A stretch of 64,000 nt of DNA from Coprococcus phoceensis (GTDB lineage: Bacteria > Bacillota > Clostridia > Lachnospirales > Lachnospiraceae). Shown here one piece after another: positions 32,253-40,733 of the stretch (position 1 is the first letter of the stretch; each line of letters opens with the position of its first letter). The stretch is from the NCBI RefSeq assembly GCF_900104635.1, contig NZ_FNWC01000006.1, forward strand, positions 186,001-250,000, given 5' to 3'. A program made the translations under genes and the position numbers. A model generated the notes under the pieces. That model was given only the letters and a program-made list of their open reading frames with translations. It did no database searches and was not told the DNA's origin.

Positions 32253-33389
32253 ATGAGAAGAAATGAACTTCCAACACCGTGTTATGTCATTCAGGAAGAA
32301 CAGCTCAGACAAAATCTTGAGATACTAAAAGGTGTGATGGACAGAACCGGATGTAAAATCCTGCTTGCCCAGAAAGCATTTTCCATGTATGAGGTGTATC
32401 CACTGATTGCGCAATACCTTTCGGGAACAACAGCCAGTGGTTTGTACGAGGCAAGACTTGGGGCGGAAGAGATGGGAATTCCGTTTGGAAAGGAAACGCA
32501 TATTTTTTCACCTGCCTATAAGGAAGAAGAATTTGATGAGATTTTAACTTACTGCGATCACATTGTATTTAATTCTTTTGAACAGCTGGAACGATTTGGA
32601 AAGAGAGCGGCTGAGGCGGGAAAAAGTGTAGGACTTCGCATTAATCCACAGTATTCAACACAGGAGGGACACGAGATCTATGATCCATGTGCCACTGGAT
32701 CGAGGCTTGGGGTGACGATTGAGAAATTCAGACCGGAGCTTTTGGAATATGTTGATGGTCTGCATTTTCATGCGTTGTGTGAGCAGGATGCGCAGCCTTT
32801 ACATGACACCCTGAAAGAAGTGGAAAGACAGTTCGGGGAATGGCTGCCGAAGATGAAATGGCTGAATTTTGGCGGCGGACATCATATCACGAGAGAGGGC
32901 TATGACATCGCATTATTGGAGCGGTGTATTTGTGATATGAAAGAAAAATATGACTTGGAGATTTTTCTGGAACCGGGAGAGGCGGTAGCCTTAAATGCCG
33001 GTGTACTGCTTACGAAAGTAGAAGAAATTGTGGAAAACAGCATACAGATTGCGATTTTGGACACGTCCGCAGCATGTCATATGCCGGATGTGCTTGAGAT
33101 GCCATACCGTCCGCCGCTTCAGGACGGCTATGAGGGGGAGGAGAAGGCATATACTTACCGCCTTGCAGGACCGACCTGCCTTGCGGGAGATGTAATCGGT
33201 GACTATTCATTTGCGGAGCCGCTAAAAAGAGGTGATACACTCACATTTGAAGATATGGCAATCTACACGATGGTCAAAAACAATACATTCAATGGAATGC
33301 GTCTGCCGGCAATTGTATTGGAAGATAAGGATGGAGAATGCCGGGTGGTTCGACAGTTCGGATACGAAGATTTTAAGATGAGATTATAG
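32253..33389 (+). CDS. nspC: Carboxynorspermidine/carboxyspermidine decarboxylase
   Basis: 378 residues, fold-type III PLP decarboxylase. The PLP lysine is in CKILLAQKAFSMYEVYPLI near residue 45. The start ELPTPCYVIQEEQLRQNLEI, the VDGLHFHALCEQ segment and the LNFGGGHHITREGYD glycine loop match NspC. It removes CO2 from carboxyspermidine to give spermidine. It lies 29 bp after its partner dehydrogenase, with AGGTGAGGAG in front of the ATG. Confidence 0.95.
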   Translation: MRRNELPTPCYVIQEEQLRQNLEILKGVMDRTGCKILLAQKAFSMYEVYPLIAQYLSGTTASGLYEARLGAEEMGIPFGKETHIFSPAYKEEEFDEILTYCDHIVFNSFEQLERFGKRAAEAGKSVGLRINPQYSTQEGHEIYDPCATGSRLGVTIEKFRPELLEYVDGLHFHALCEQDAQPLHDTLKEVERQFGEWLPKMKWLNFGGGHHITREGYDIALLERCICDMKEKYDLEIFLEPGEAVALNAGVLLTKVEEIVENSIQIAILDTSAACHMPDVLEMPYRPPLQDGYEGEEKAYTYRLAGPTCLAGDVIGDYSFAEPLKRGDTLTFEDMAIYTMVKNNTFNGMRLPAIVLEDKDGECRVVRQFGYEDFKMRL

Positions 33390-33405
33390 AAATGAGGAAA
33401 CAGTT

Positions 33406-34098
33406 ATGATAGGTATTATAGGAGCGATGGAGGAGGAAGTAGCCGCGTTAAAAGAGGCTATGACAATTGAAGAAAATGTCACATTTGCGTCTATGGATTT
33501 CTGTAAGGGAACATTGTGTGGAAAAGCAGTTGTTGTTGTCAGAAGCGGGATTGGAAAAGTCAATGCTGCAATCTGCACACAGATTTTAGTAGATAAATTT
33601 GGAGTGGATACATTGATCAACACAGGAATTGCCGGTTCTTTAGATGCCAATATTGATATCGGAGATATGGTAATTTCTACGGATGCGGTAGAGCATGATA
33701 TGGATGCAAGCATTTTTGGAGATCCAATCGGACAGGTGCCGCGGATGGATACATTTTCGTTTCCGGCAGATTCGGAATTGGTAGAAAAAGCGAAAGCTGC
33801 CAACGAAGAGGCGAATCCGGATATCCACACATTCGTAGGACGTATTGTGAGTGGAGATCAGTTCGTGTCTTCCGCGGAGGTGAAAGAGAAATTAGTATCT
33901 AATTTCGGAGCGAAATGTACAGAGATGGAGGGGGCTGCGATTGCGCATGCAGCTTACTTAAATAAAGTTTCGTGCGTCATTATCCGAGCAATTTCGGACA
34001 AAGCCGACAACAGTGCGACGATGGACTATCCGGAGTTTGAAAAGCAGGCAATCACACATTCTGTAAGGCTTGTGAAGAGTTTGTTGCCACGATTATAA
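33406..34098 (+). CDS. mtnN: 5'-methylthioadenosine/S-adenosylhomocysteine nucleosidase
   Basis: 230 residues. It removes adenine from methylthioadenosine, the by-product of SpeE, and from S-adenosylhomocysteine. The start IGIIGAMEEEVAALKEAM, the INTGIAGSLDANI glycine loop, the substrate Glu in CTEMEGAAIAHAAYL and the catalytic Asp in IRAISDKAD are all present. GAGGAAAC precedes the ATG. As the last gene of the polyamine operon it would clear the inhibitor made by SpeE. Confidence 0.96.
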   Translation: MIGIIGAMEEEVAALKEAMTIEENVTFASMDFCKGTLCGKAVVVVRSGIGKVNAAICTQILVDKFGVDTLINTGIAGSLDANIDIGDMVISTDAVEHDMDASIFGDPIGQVPRMDTFSFPADSELVEKAKAANEEANPDIHTFVGRIVSGDQFVSSAEVKEKLVSNFGAKCTEMEGAAIAHAAYLNKVSCVIIRAISDKADNSATMDYPEFEKQAITHSVRLVKSLLPRL

Positions 34099-34108
34099 AA
34101 AACATGTG

Positions 34109-34138
34109 ACAAATCATGCGGAAATTCGCGTGATTTGT
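34109..34138 (+). terminator. Probable terminator of the polyamine operon
   Basis: ACAAATCA plus GCG pairs with CGC plus TGATTTGT (34109-34120 with 34127-34138) around GAAATT. The T run after it is interrupted by G. Confidence 0.6.
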
Positions 34139-34258
34139 TGTTGAAATATGTAAAACGATTCAAGAACCCAACTTCTTTATTTGCTGTATAATAAAGCCAA
34201 CAGTTCAGTCATGACACAAAGTGTACATGCAAGTATAAAGAAGGAGGGCTCTTTTATT

Positions 34259-35020
34259 ATGTTAGAGACATTAGTGGAAAATCAAATTATTTTTTATGCG
34301 ATGGGAGCAGGAGCGGCGATTGGAGTTTTAAGCAAGCTGATTGCCCATTTTACGTTGAGAAGAATGGTGAAAGCGGCCAGCAGAATGAGTAAAAGCAATC
34401 ATAAGCTGATGAGACTTGTGCGGGCAAAATTCGAACATGCCAGTATGGTCAGCGACAAGGTGCAAAATGTAGAAGCGTTTGTGAAAAAATATGTCTATGA
34501 ATATCGGGTTTTTGGAATCAGACTTCATACATTCCGAAACTTAGAAAAAAAGACAATTTGGATTGTAGCGGTATTGGGGACGGCAGGAACTGTGGCGGTA
34601 TATTATCTATATGGACTGGAAGAGCAGGTATTCCAATATGCAGCATGGACAGGAATCGGTGCAGTGATATTGTGCATGGTACATATATTGAGCGATGAAA
34701 ATTATTATCAGCAGATGGCAGAAAACTATATGATTGACTATTTGGAAAATGTCTGTGCCCATCGTTATGCAAAACTGTATAAGGAAAAGAACGTAAGTCA
34801 GACAAGCGTACTGGAAATGGAAGAAACATTCCAGCCGGAGGCTGAGGAAGAAGTGGTCGTGGCAGCGGTGGAAGAAGTTCAGGAAGAGCCGGTTTCCGAG
34901 CAGGAACAGGTATATGCCATGGAGCGCGAAGAACCAGCAAAAGAAGAAAAAGATGCAGTGGAAGAAAAAAGACTGCAGGAAGTGCAGGTGCGCCGGATTT
35001 TAGAAGAATTTTTGGCATAG
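34259..35020 (+). CDS. Membrane protein with acidic C-terminal tail, unknown function
   Basis: 253 residues, not recognised. Three membrane segments: near residues 10-30 (FYAMGAGAAIGVLSKLIAHF), 100-120 (IWIVAVLGTAGTVAVYYLYG) and 128-148 (AAWTGIGAVILCMVHIL). The C-terminal 90 residues are very rich in Glu and Val and probably cytoplasmic, ending in a helix VQVRRILEEFLA. The ATG at 34259 follows AAGGAGGG; an upstream ATG at 34181 has no ribosome-binding site. A TATAAT at 34187-34192 may be its -10 box. It stands alone between the polyamine operon and an iron-type importer. Confidence 0.75.
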   Translation: MLETLVENQIIFYAMGAGAAIGVLSKLIAHFTLRRMVKAASRMSKSNHKLMRLVRAKFEHASMVSDKVQNVEAFVKKYVYEYRVFGIRLHTFRNLEKKTIWIVAVLGTAGTVAVYYLYGLEEQVFQYAAWTGIGAVILCMVHILSDENYYQQMAENYMIDYLENVCAHRYAKLYKEKNVSQTSVLEMEETFQPEAEEEVVVAAVEEVQEEPVSEQEQVYAMEREEPAKEEKDAVEEKRLQEVQVRRILEEFLA

Positions 35021-35083
35021 TTCTTATCTGATAGAAACGCATAACTTATAGATAAAGTCAATATATCTTATATAAAAAAACAA

Positions 35084-35113
35084 TTAGCAAAGAATATGGA
35101 AAATAAGTATAAT
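35084..35113 (+). promoter_or_regulatory. Promoter of the iron-type ABC importer
   Basis: TTAGCA (35084-35089), 18-bp spacer, TATAAT (35108-35113). Confidence 0.55.
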
Positions 35114-35168
35114 AGTAACCGTTGGCTAAAGGAAAGGTCAAAAGAAATGAAATTTTTTGGAGGTTACT

Positions 35169-36242
35169 ATGAAAAGAAAAGTATTGGCAGCATTGCTGGC
35201 TGGTGTGATGGTATTCTCTTTGACAGCATGTGGGGACAAGAAGGACGAGAAAAAAGATGACACAGCAAAGAACGGGAAAACAGAGTTAGAGGATTCTCTT
35301 GTCATTTATTCGACACACTCTGAGGAAATGTTGGAGACAATCTGTGACGCATTTACGGAAGAGACAGGTGTGGAAGTAGAGTTTATCAATTTGAAAGGAG
35401 AACTTGCAGACCGTGTCCGCAGTGAGAAAGAGAATCCGCAGGCAGATATCATGTTCGGGGGAGACACAGCGACATATATGCTTCTTCAGGAAGAAGGATG
35501 CTATGAGCCGACAACACCGTCATGGGCGGACGAGCTTGCAGATGATTATAAAGATGCAAAAGGATATTGGTATGGAACATATAAAACTCCGGTTGTTATG
35601 TTCTACAACAAAGAGTTGATGAGCGCTGAGGAAGCGCCGAAGGACTGGAGCGACCTTGTGAAAGAAGAATATCAGGGAAAAATCATTTCCCGTGATTCCT
35701 TATCTTCTTCTATGAGATCTACAATTGCAGCGTTAGTTTCATTCTATTCTGAAAAAGACGGTGAGGATGCGGCGTGGGATTATGTGACAAAACTGAATGC
35801 AAATACAAAGAACTATTATAACAGTGGAAGTATGATGTTCCAGGCGATCGGAAAAGGTGAGGCTGCGATTTCTATGGCAGTTTTGGACAACGTGATCGAC
35901 AATAGAGACAACAACAAGATGCCTTTGGAGATCATCGATGCAACAAGCGGGGCAATCACAATCACAGACTGTATCGCGGCAATCAAAGATGCGCCACACC
36001 CAAATGCGGCGGCAGAATTTATCGAGTTTGTGGGAAGCAAAGAGGGAGAAGAGCTGGTGGCCAATTCATTCAACCGTATGCCGGCTTTAGATGCGGCTTT
36101 AGAAAATGCCCCGGAATGGATGCAGACAGGATATGAGCCGATGAAATTAGACTGGTCAGTGATCAGTGCAAATCAGACAGACTGGTTAGAAAAATGGGAG
36201 ACAGACATTCTTGATGCAAGCAAAGCGATTGCAGCCGAGTAA
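35169..36242 (+). CDS. Solute-binding lipoprotein of an iron(III)-type ABC importer
   Basis: 357 residues. The signal peptide ends in a lipobox (VFSLTACGDKK), so the protein is lipid-anchored outside. The mature domain begins SLVIYSTHSEEMLETICDAF and has the type II periplasmic-binding fold of the FbpA/FutA group, with late tyrosines (NYYNSG). Other substrates of this group (phosphonates, thiamine, polyamines) cannot be excluded. GGAGGTTACT precedes the ATG at 35169. The ATPase and permease genes follow. Confidence 0.87.
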   Translation: MKRKVLAALLAGVMVFSLTACGDKKDEKKDDTAKNGKTELEDSLVIYSTHSEEMLETICDAFTEETGVEVEFINLKGELADRVRSEKENPQADIMFGGDTATYMLLQEEGCYEPTTPSWADELADDYKDAKGYWYGTYKTPVVMFYNKELMSAEEAPKDWSDLVKEEYQGKIISRDSLSSSMRSTIAALVSFYSEKDGEDAAWDYVTKLNANTKNYYNSGSMMFQAIGKGEAAISMAVLDNVIDNRDNNKMPLEIIDATSGAITITDCIAAIKDAPHPNAAAEFIEFVGSKEGEELVANSFNRMPALDAALENAPEWMQTGYEPMKLDWSVISANQTDWLEKWETDILDASKAIAAE

Positions 36243-36311
36243 ATAAAGTACAAAGTTTTGAAATAGTGGGGGTATTCTCCACTATTTCTGTATGTAGAAA
36301 AAGGAGTTACG

Positions 36312-37331
36312 ATGAGCGATATTTTTTTGAAGAACATTTCACATTCTTATGATAAAAAAGAGAATTCGGTTTTGAAGAATGTGAATCTGACGATAAAAAA
36401 AGGGGAATTTTTCACGTTGCTTGGACCTTCCGGATGTGGAAAGACAACGCTTTTGCGCATTTTGGCCGGATTTATACAGCCGACGGAAGGACAGGTGTGT
36501 ATCGGGGAGCAAGACATTACGGTGCTGCAGCCGGAGAAGAGAAACATGGGAATTGTATTTCAAAACTATGCCCTGTTTCCGAATATGACGGTGCGGGACA
36601 ACATTGCGTATGGAGTGAAGATTCGGAAATACCCGAAACAGAAAATCAAAGAGAAATGTGACTATTATATGGAACTGTCCGGTTTGAAGGAATTTGAGCA
36701 TCGGAGAATTCAGGAATTGTCCGGAGGACAGCAGCAGCGTGTGGCGATTGCGAGAGCGCTTGTGATTGAGCCGAGTATGTTGCTTTTGGACGAGCCAATG
36801 TCCAATCTGGATGTGGCTCTGCGTGTGAGAATGCGGGAAGAAATTCGAGCAATTCAGAAAAAGATTGGTATCACGACATTGTTCATCACACATGATCAGC
36901 AGGAAGCGTTGGCGATTTCCGATAAAATCGCTGTGATGCGGGACGGAGAGGTGCTGCAGGTAGGAGAGCCGGAAGAGATTTATAACAGGCCGAATCAGGA
37001 GTTTGTCGCAAATTTTGTCGGGGTGTCCAATAAAATTGTTCGGGGAGATTATGAGTTTTTCGGAATTGTGGGAGAGGTGGACAGACCTTATATTTTTGTC
37101 CGCCCGGAGGAATTTTCAATCAGTGGAGATGGAAAGTGCGGAATTTCAGGCTGCATTACAGAAGTGAAATTCGGAGGAATGTATTACGATTATACAATTC
37201 AGGCGGAAAATCAGGACTATCGCGTGGTGCAGATGAATGAGGGAGCAGGCATGAAAGTATGGCAGGTGGGCGACAATGTTTGTCTGCAGTTGAAAAATAA
37301 GGACGGAGTAGTGAAGCGGTATGAAGAATAA
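36312..37331 (+). CDS. ABC importer ATPase (FbpC/PotA type)
   Basis: 339 residues. Walker A LGPSGCGKTTLLRILAGF near residue 35, Q loop FQNYALFPNM, signature LSGGQQQRVAIARAL, Walker B LLLDEPMSNLDVALR and H loop FITHDQQEAL are all present. A C-terminal TOBE-like domain (about 245-339) matches ferric, polyamine and sulfate importers. The KEGAG- and spacing-type ribosome site AAAGGAG precedes the ATG. Its last 11 bases overlap the permease start. Confidence 0.93.
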   Translation: MSDIFLKNISHSYDKKENSVLKNVNLTIKKGEFFTLLGPSGCGKTTLLRILAGFIQPTEGQVCIGEQDITVLQPEKRNMGIVFQNYALFPNMTVRDNIAYGVKIRKYPKQKIKEKCDYYMELSGLKEFEHRRIQELSGGQQQRVAIARALVIEPSMLLLDEPMSNLDVALRVRMREEIRAIQKKIGITTLFITHDQQEALAISDKIAVMRDGEVLQVGEPEEIYNRPNQEFVANFVGVSNKIVRGDYEFFGIVGEVDRPYIFVRPEEFSISGDGKCGISGCITEVKFGGMYYDYTIQAENQDYRVVQMNEGAGMKVWQVGDNVCLQLKNKDGVVKRYEE

Positions 37332-38994
37332 AAAGGTGGGGATTTTTCGTTGGATTTGGTATGCGGTACTCGGTTTTTTGATTGTCGGCTATATTTTGAT
37401 GCCGTTTTTTCAGACAGTTCTTCAGGCGGTGCAGACGGAAGACGGTTATAGTCTGCAGGTGTTCGGACAATTTTTCTCAAATCCAAATCAGAGAAAGGTG
37501 ATTGGGAACACGGTTGTGCTCGGTGTACTGTCCGTGTTTACTTGCGGCGTAATCGGCATTATGCTGGCAATGTATATGACATTTCTGGTGGGAAAATGGA
37601 AAAAGGTTATTCACATTCTGCTCTTAAGTCCGATGATGATTCCGGGAGTCATCACTGTGATTTCGTTTATTCAGCTCTACGGTGAGAGTGGAATTTTAAC
37701 GAAAGCAGTTCAATATGCATTGCATTTGGAGAAGATACCGTATGAATTTCAGGGGCTTGGCGCGATTGTGTTTGTCATCACTTATACACAGTATGTGTAT
37801 TTTTACCTGAATGTGTATGTGGCGCTGAAATATGTGGACAATTCCGGAATTGAGGCGGCGCGGAGTATGGGAGCTTCGTGGTGGAAGATTTTTCGGGATG
37901 TGATCTGGCCGGTCATCACACCGGCGGTGCTGTCGTCTGCGATTGTCACATTTGCATCGGGAATCAGTGCATTTTCTGCTCCGAATTTAATTGGTGGAGG
38001 ATATAAGGTGTTAAGCACACAGATTGTGCGTTCGAAGGCGAACAATCATATGGAAATGGCTTCTGTTCAGGTCATCGTTTTATTTTTAATCAGTCTGGCA
38101 GTGATGATGACCATTCAGTATTTCGGGAAACGATATAGAGGACAAAGCACAGAGCGAAGTACACCGATTCAGGCGGGAAAAGGACGGCGCAGTGTGCTTT
38201 CGATTGTGAGCAGACTGATTGTATTTTTGCAGATTGTGTTTATTATCCTTCCGATTGTCACAATTGTATATCTGTCTTTTACAGAGACAAGTTCTATCAT
38301 GCAGGAAATTTTCCCACATGCATTCACATTGGAAAACTATCGGGTAATTTTTGAAAAACCGCGAGTACTAAAACCGCTACTGAATAGTTTGAAAATGTCG
38401 GCGATTGCGGTGGCAGTGGGACTTCTGATTACTGTTCCCAGTTCCTATATGCTTGTGAAATATAAAAATAAATTTCATACATTTTTGAAAGTATTGCTGC
38501 TGCTTCCGTGGACAATGCCGGCGAGTGTTGTGGCAATCAACTTAATTAATGCGTTTGGGCAGGAGACAATTTTTGCGTTTGGACAGTCGTTGATTGGCGG
38601 ATTTGCGATTCTTCCGATTGCGTATACAATCACAGCGATTCCGCTGCTTTTAAATTCCAATGAGACGGCGATTTTGGGAATGAACCCGAACATTGAGGAG
38701 GCGTCAAAAAGTCTTGGTGCAAATATGTTTTATACATTTACCCGTGTTGTCATACCGAATATCGCTCCGGGTATCCTGGCAGGCGGAGTGCTGGTGTTGA
38801 TTCGGACAATCGGCGAGTACACGATGTCTGCCCTGCTGTACGGTGTGTTCAACCGCCCAATCTCTATTTCTATGGTCACAAATATGCAGGAGTATAAAGT
38901 TGGAATTTCACTGGCGTATGGGGTGATTGTGATCGCGATATGCTATGTGGCATTGGCAGTAATATTCAAATTGGATAAAAAGAGATTTTTATAG
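37321..38994 (+). CDS. ABC importer permease with two fused membrane domains
   Basis: 557 residues and about 12 membrane helices, two BPD_transp_1 units in tandem. Each carries an EAA loop for the ATPase: GIEAARSMGASWWKIFRDVI (near residue 178) and NIEEASKSLGANMFYTFTRV (near residue 458). A basic linker (about 280-300) joins them. This fused form is typical of FbpB/SfuB ferric iron permeases. The start overlaps the ATPase gene. No terminator was seen directly after it. Confidence 0.92.
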   Translation: MKNKKVGIFRWIWYAVLGFLIVGYILMPFFQTVLQAVQTEDGYSLQVFGQFFSNPNQRKVIGNTVVLGVLSVFTCGVIGIMLAMYMTFLVGKWKKVIHILLLSPMMIPGVITVISFIQLYGESGILTKAVQYALHLEKIPYEFQGLGAIVFVITYTQYVYFYLNVYVALKYVDNSGIEAARSMGASWWKIFRDVIWPVITPAVLSSAIVTFASGISAFSAPNLIGGGYKVLSTQIVRSKANNHMEMASVQVIVLFLISLAVMMTIQYFGKRYRGQSTERSTPIQAGKGRRSVLSIVSRLIVFLQIVFIILPIVTIVYLSFTETSSIMQEIFPHAFTLENYRVIFEKPRVLKPLLNSLKMSAIAVAVGLLITVPSSYMLVKYKNKFHTFLKVLLLLPWTMPASVVAINLINAFGQETIFAFGQSLIGGFAILPIAYTITAIPLLLNSNETAILGMNPNIEEASKSLGANMFYTFTRVVIPNIAPGILAGGVLVLIRTIGEYTMSALLYGVFNRPISISMVTNMQEYKVGISLAYGVIVIAICYVALAVIFKLDKKRFL

Positions 38995-39015
38995 AGAGTG
39001 AAAAGAACATATTGC

Positions 39016-39044
39016 TTGTGCAGTCTATGCGGATGTGCTATATT
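39016..39044 (+). promoter_or_regulatory. Promoter of a small RNA, possibly an antitoxin
   Basis: TTGTGC (39016-39021), 17-bp spacer, TATATT (39039-39044), with no coding region downstream before the terminator at 39108. Confidence 0.6.
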
Positions 39045-39050
39045 AAAGAT

Positions 39051-39143
39051 ACAAAAAGAACAATCGCCACATAAAAGTGGTTGACCAATTGAAAATAATT
39101 TAGAATTACCACCCAACTCGTCAAAGTATCAGGGTGGTTTTTC
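39051..39143 (+). ncRNA. Candidate small RNA, antitoxin-like
   Basis: A transcript of about 90 bases is predicted between the promoter at 39016-39044 and the terminator hairpin ACCACCC (39108-39114) / GGGTGGT (39132-39138) plus TTTTTC. It contains a small CCAC/GTGG hairpin near 39067 and no open reading frame. It ends just before the stop codon of an oppositely oriented toxin-like peptide, the convergent layout of TxpA-RatA-type systems. Confidence 0.5.
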
Positions 39144-39149
39144 TATGTA

Positions 39150-39209
39150 CTAATGACTGATCAGATAAATGAAGGTCAGTACTGATAAAATGAACATACC
39201 AAATTGCAT
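39150..39209 (-). CDS. Holin-like (TxpA-type) toxin peptide or its remnant
   Basis: 19 residues: MQFGMFILSVLTFIYLISH. The QFGMFIL-x-LLTFI core is that of the holin-like toxins of type I toxin-antitoxin systems in Firmicutes. The frame is open upstream for some distance but has no ATG with a good ribosome site, and usual members have a longer charged tail, so the gene may be decayed. The rest of the 38995-39320 gap contains the small RNA and the pgi promoter. Confidence 0.4.
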   Translation of the reverse strand: MQFGMFILSVLTFIYLISH

Positions 39210-39251
39210 TAAGTCTTTAAAGTCAAATTGTGAACAGATATTTATAATTTC

Positions 39252-39281
39252 TTGACTTTCCCCTCTCCCGTTTGGTAAAAT
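39252..39281 (+). promoter_or_regulatory. Promoter of pgi
   Basis: TTGACT (39252-39257), 18-bp spacer, TAAAAT (39276-39281), 40 bases before the start codon. Confidence 0.7.
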
Positions 39282-39320
39282 AATAACATCTATGAGACCA
39301 ATTAGAAGGGAAGGATAAAC

Positions 39321-40670
39321 GTGGGAAATAAAGTCACATTTGACTATTCAAAAGCAAGTACATTTGTTGCAAAACATGAAGTAGATTATATGAGCAAGTT
39401 GGCAATGGATGCAAAGGAATTGCTCTTAAGCAGAAAAGGAGCAGGGAATGATTTCCTTGGATGGATTGATTTGCCGGTTGATTATGATAAAGAAGAATTT
39501 GTACGCATTCAGAAAGCGGCAGAGAAGATTAAAAATGATTCCGAGGTATTGCTCGTAATCGGTATCGGTGGTTCTTATCTGGGAGCCAGAGCTGCAATTG
39601 AATTTTTAAGACATAGTTTTTACAATGTTGTTTCAAAAGAGATTAGAAAGACACCTGAGATTTATTATGTTGGCAACAGCATCAGCAGCACATATCTCAA
39701 ACATCTGATCGATGTAATCGGAGACAGAGATTTCTCTGTAAATATGATTTCCAAATCAGGAACAACAACAGAGCCTGCAATTGCATTCCGTATTTTCAAA
39801 GAAATGTTGGAGAAAAAATATGGAAAAGAGGAAGCTGCAAAGAGAATTTATGCGACAACAGATAAAGCGAGAGGATCATTGAAGAACCTTGCTAATGAGG
39901 AAGGATACGAGACATTCGTTGTTCCGGATGATGTCGGAGGACGTTTCTCTGTATTGACAGCGGTAGGTCTTCTTCCAATCGCAGTAAGCGGTGCAGATAT
40001 CGAGAAATTGATGGAAGGTGCACAGGCTGGAAGAAAAGAAGCATTAGAAAATGATTTTGCTGAAAACGGTGCATTACAGTATGCGGCAATCCGTAATATT
40101 TTACACCGTAAAGGAAAAGCAGTTGAGGTACTTGCGAACTACGAGCCAAGTCTTCACTATGTGTCTGAATGGTGGAAACAGCTTTACGGAGAAAGTGAAG
40201 GAAAAGACCAGAAAGGTATTTTCCCTGCATCTGTAGATTTGACAACAGATCTTCACTCTATGGGACAGTTCATTCAGGATGGAAGCCGTATTATGTTTGA
40301 GACGGTATTGAATGTGGAGAAAGCAACAGAGGAGCTTTTCATCGGAGAAGAGCCGGTGGATTTGGATGGTCTGAACTATCTTGCAGGAAAGACAGTTGAT
40401 TTCGTCAATAAGAGTGCGATGAACGGAACTGTTTTAGCACATACAGATGGAAATGTACCGAACTTAATGGTGACAATTCCAGAGCAGAACGAATTCTATC
40501 TTGGACAGTTATTTTACTTCTTTGAATTCGCCTGTGGCGTGAGTGGTTATATTTTAGGGGTGAACCCATTTGACCAACCGGGTGTGGAAAGCTACAAAAA
40601 GAATATGTTTGCTTTACTTGGAAAACCTGGTTTTGAAAAAGAAAGAGAAGAATTGTTAAAGAGATTATAA
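39321..40670 (+). CDS. pgi: Glucose-6-phosphate isomerase
   Basis: 449 residues, the compact form typical of Firmicutes. It interconverts glucose 6-phosphate and fructose 6-phosphate. The SIS-fold sugar phosphate site reads [18 protein letters not shown] and [16 protein letters not shown]. The catalytic glutamate region [16 protein letters not shown] and the late lysine region [14 protein letters not shown] are intact. The start is GTG at 39321 after AAGGGAAGGA. It is a single gene with its own promoter and a hairpin downstream. Confidence 0.97.
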   Translation: MGNKVTFDYSKASTFVAKHEVDYMSKLAMDAKELLLSRKGAGNDFLGWIDLPVDYDKEEFVRIQKAAEKIKNDSEVLLVIGIGGSYLGARAAIEFLRHSFYNVVSKEIRKTPEIYYVGNSISSTYLKHLIDVIGDRDFSVNMISKSGTTTEPAIAFRIFKEMLEKKYGKEEAAKRIYATTDKARGSLKNLANEEGYETFVVPDDVGGRFSVLTAVGLLPIAVSGADIEKLMEGAQAGRKEALENDFAENGALQYAAIRNILHRKGKAVEVLANYEPSLHYVSEWWKQLYGESEGKDQKGIFPASVDLTTDLHSMGQFIQDGSRIMFETVLNVEKATEELFIGEEPVDLDGLNYLAGKTVDFVNKSAMNGTVLAHTDGNVPNLMVTIPEQNEFYLGQLFYFFEFACGVSGYILGVNPFDQPGVESYKKNMFALLGKPGFEKEREELLKRL

Positions 40671-40674
40671 GAAA

Positions 40675-40710
40675 AAAAGCCAGAGTTGCAACGGAGCAGC
40701 TTTGGCTTTA
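40675..40710 (+). terminator. Hairpin between pgi and the CdaR-like gene
   Basis: AAAGCCA (40676-40682) pairs with TGGCTTT (40703-40709), and AGTTGC pairs with GCAGCT inside. The T run is short, so readthrough into the regulator is possible. Confidence 0.6.
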
Positions 40711-40733
40711 AATGTAAAAAAGGAAGTGATAAG

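Noticed and set aside
35021..35168. Fur box before the iron-type importer
   Set aside because: AT-rich sequence with only a half-match (AATAGTAA) to the palindrome used at perR; no convincing inverted repeat.
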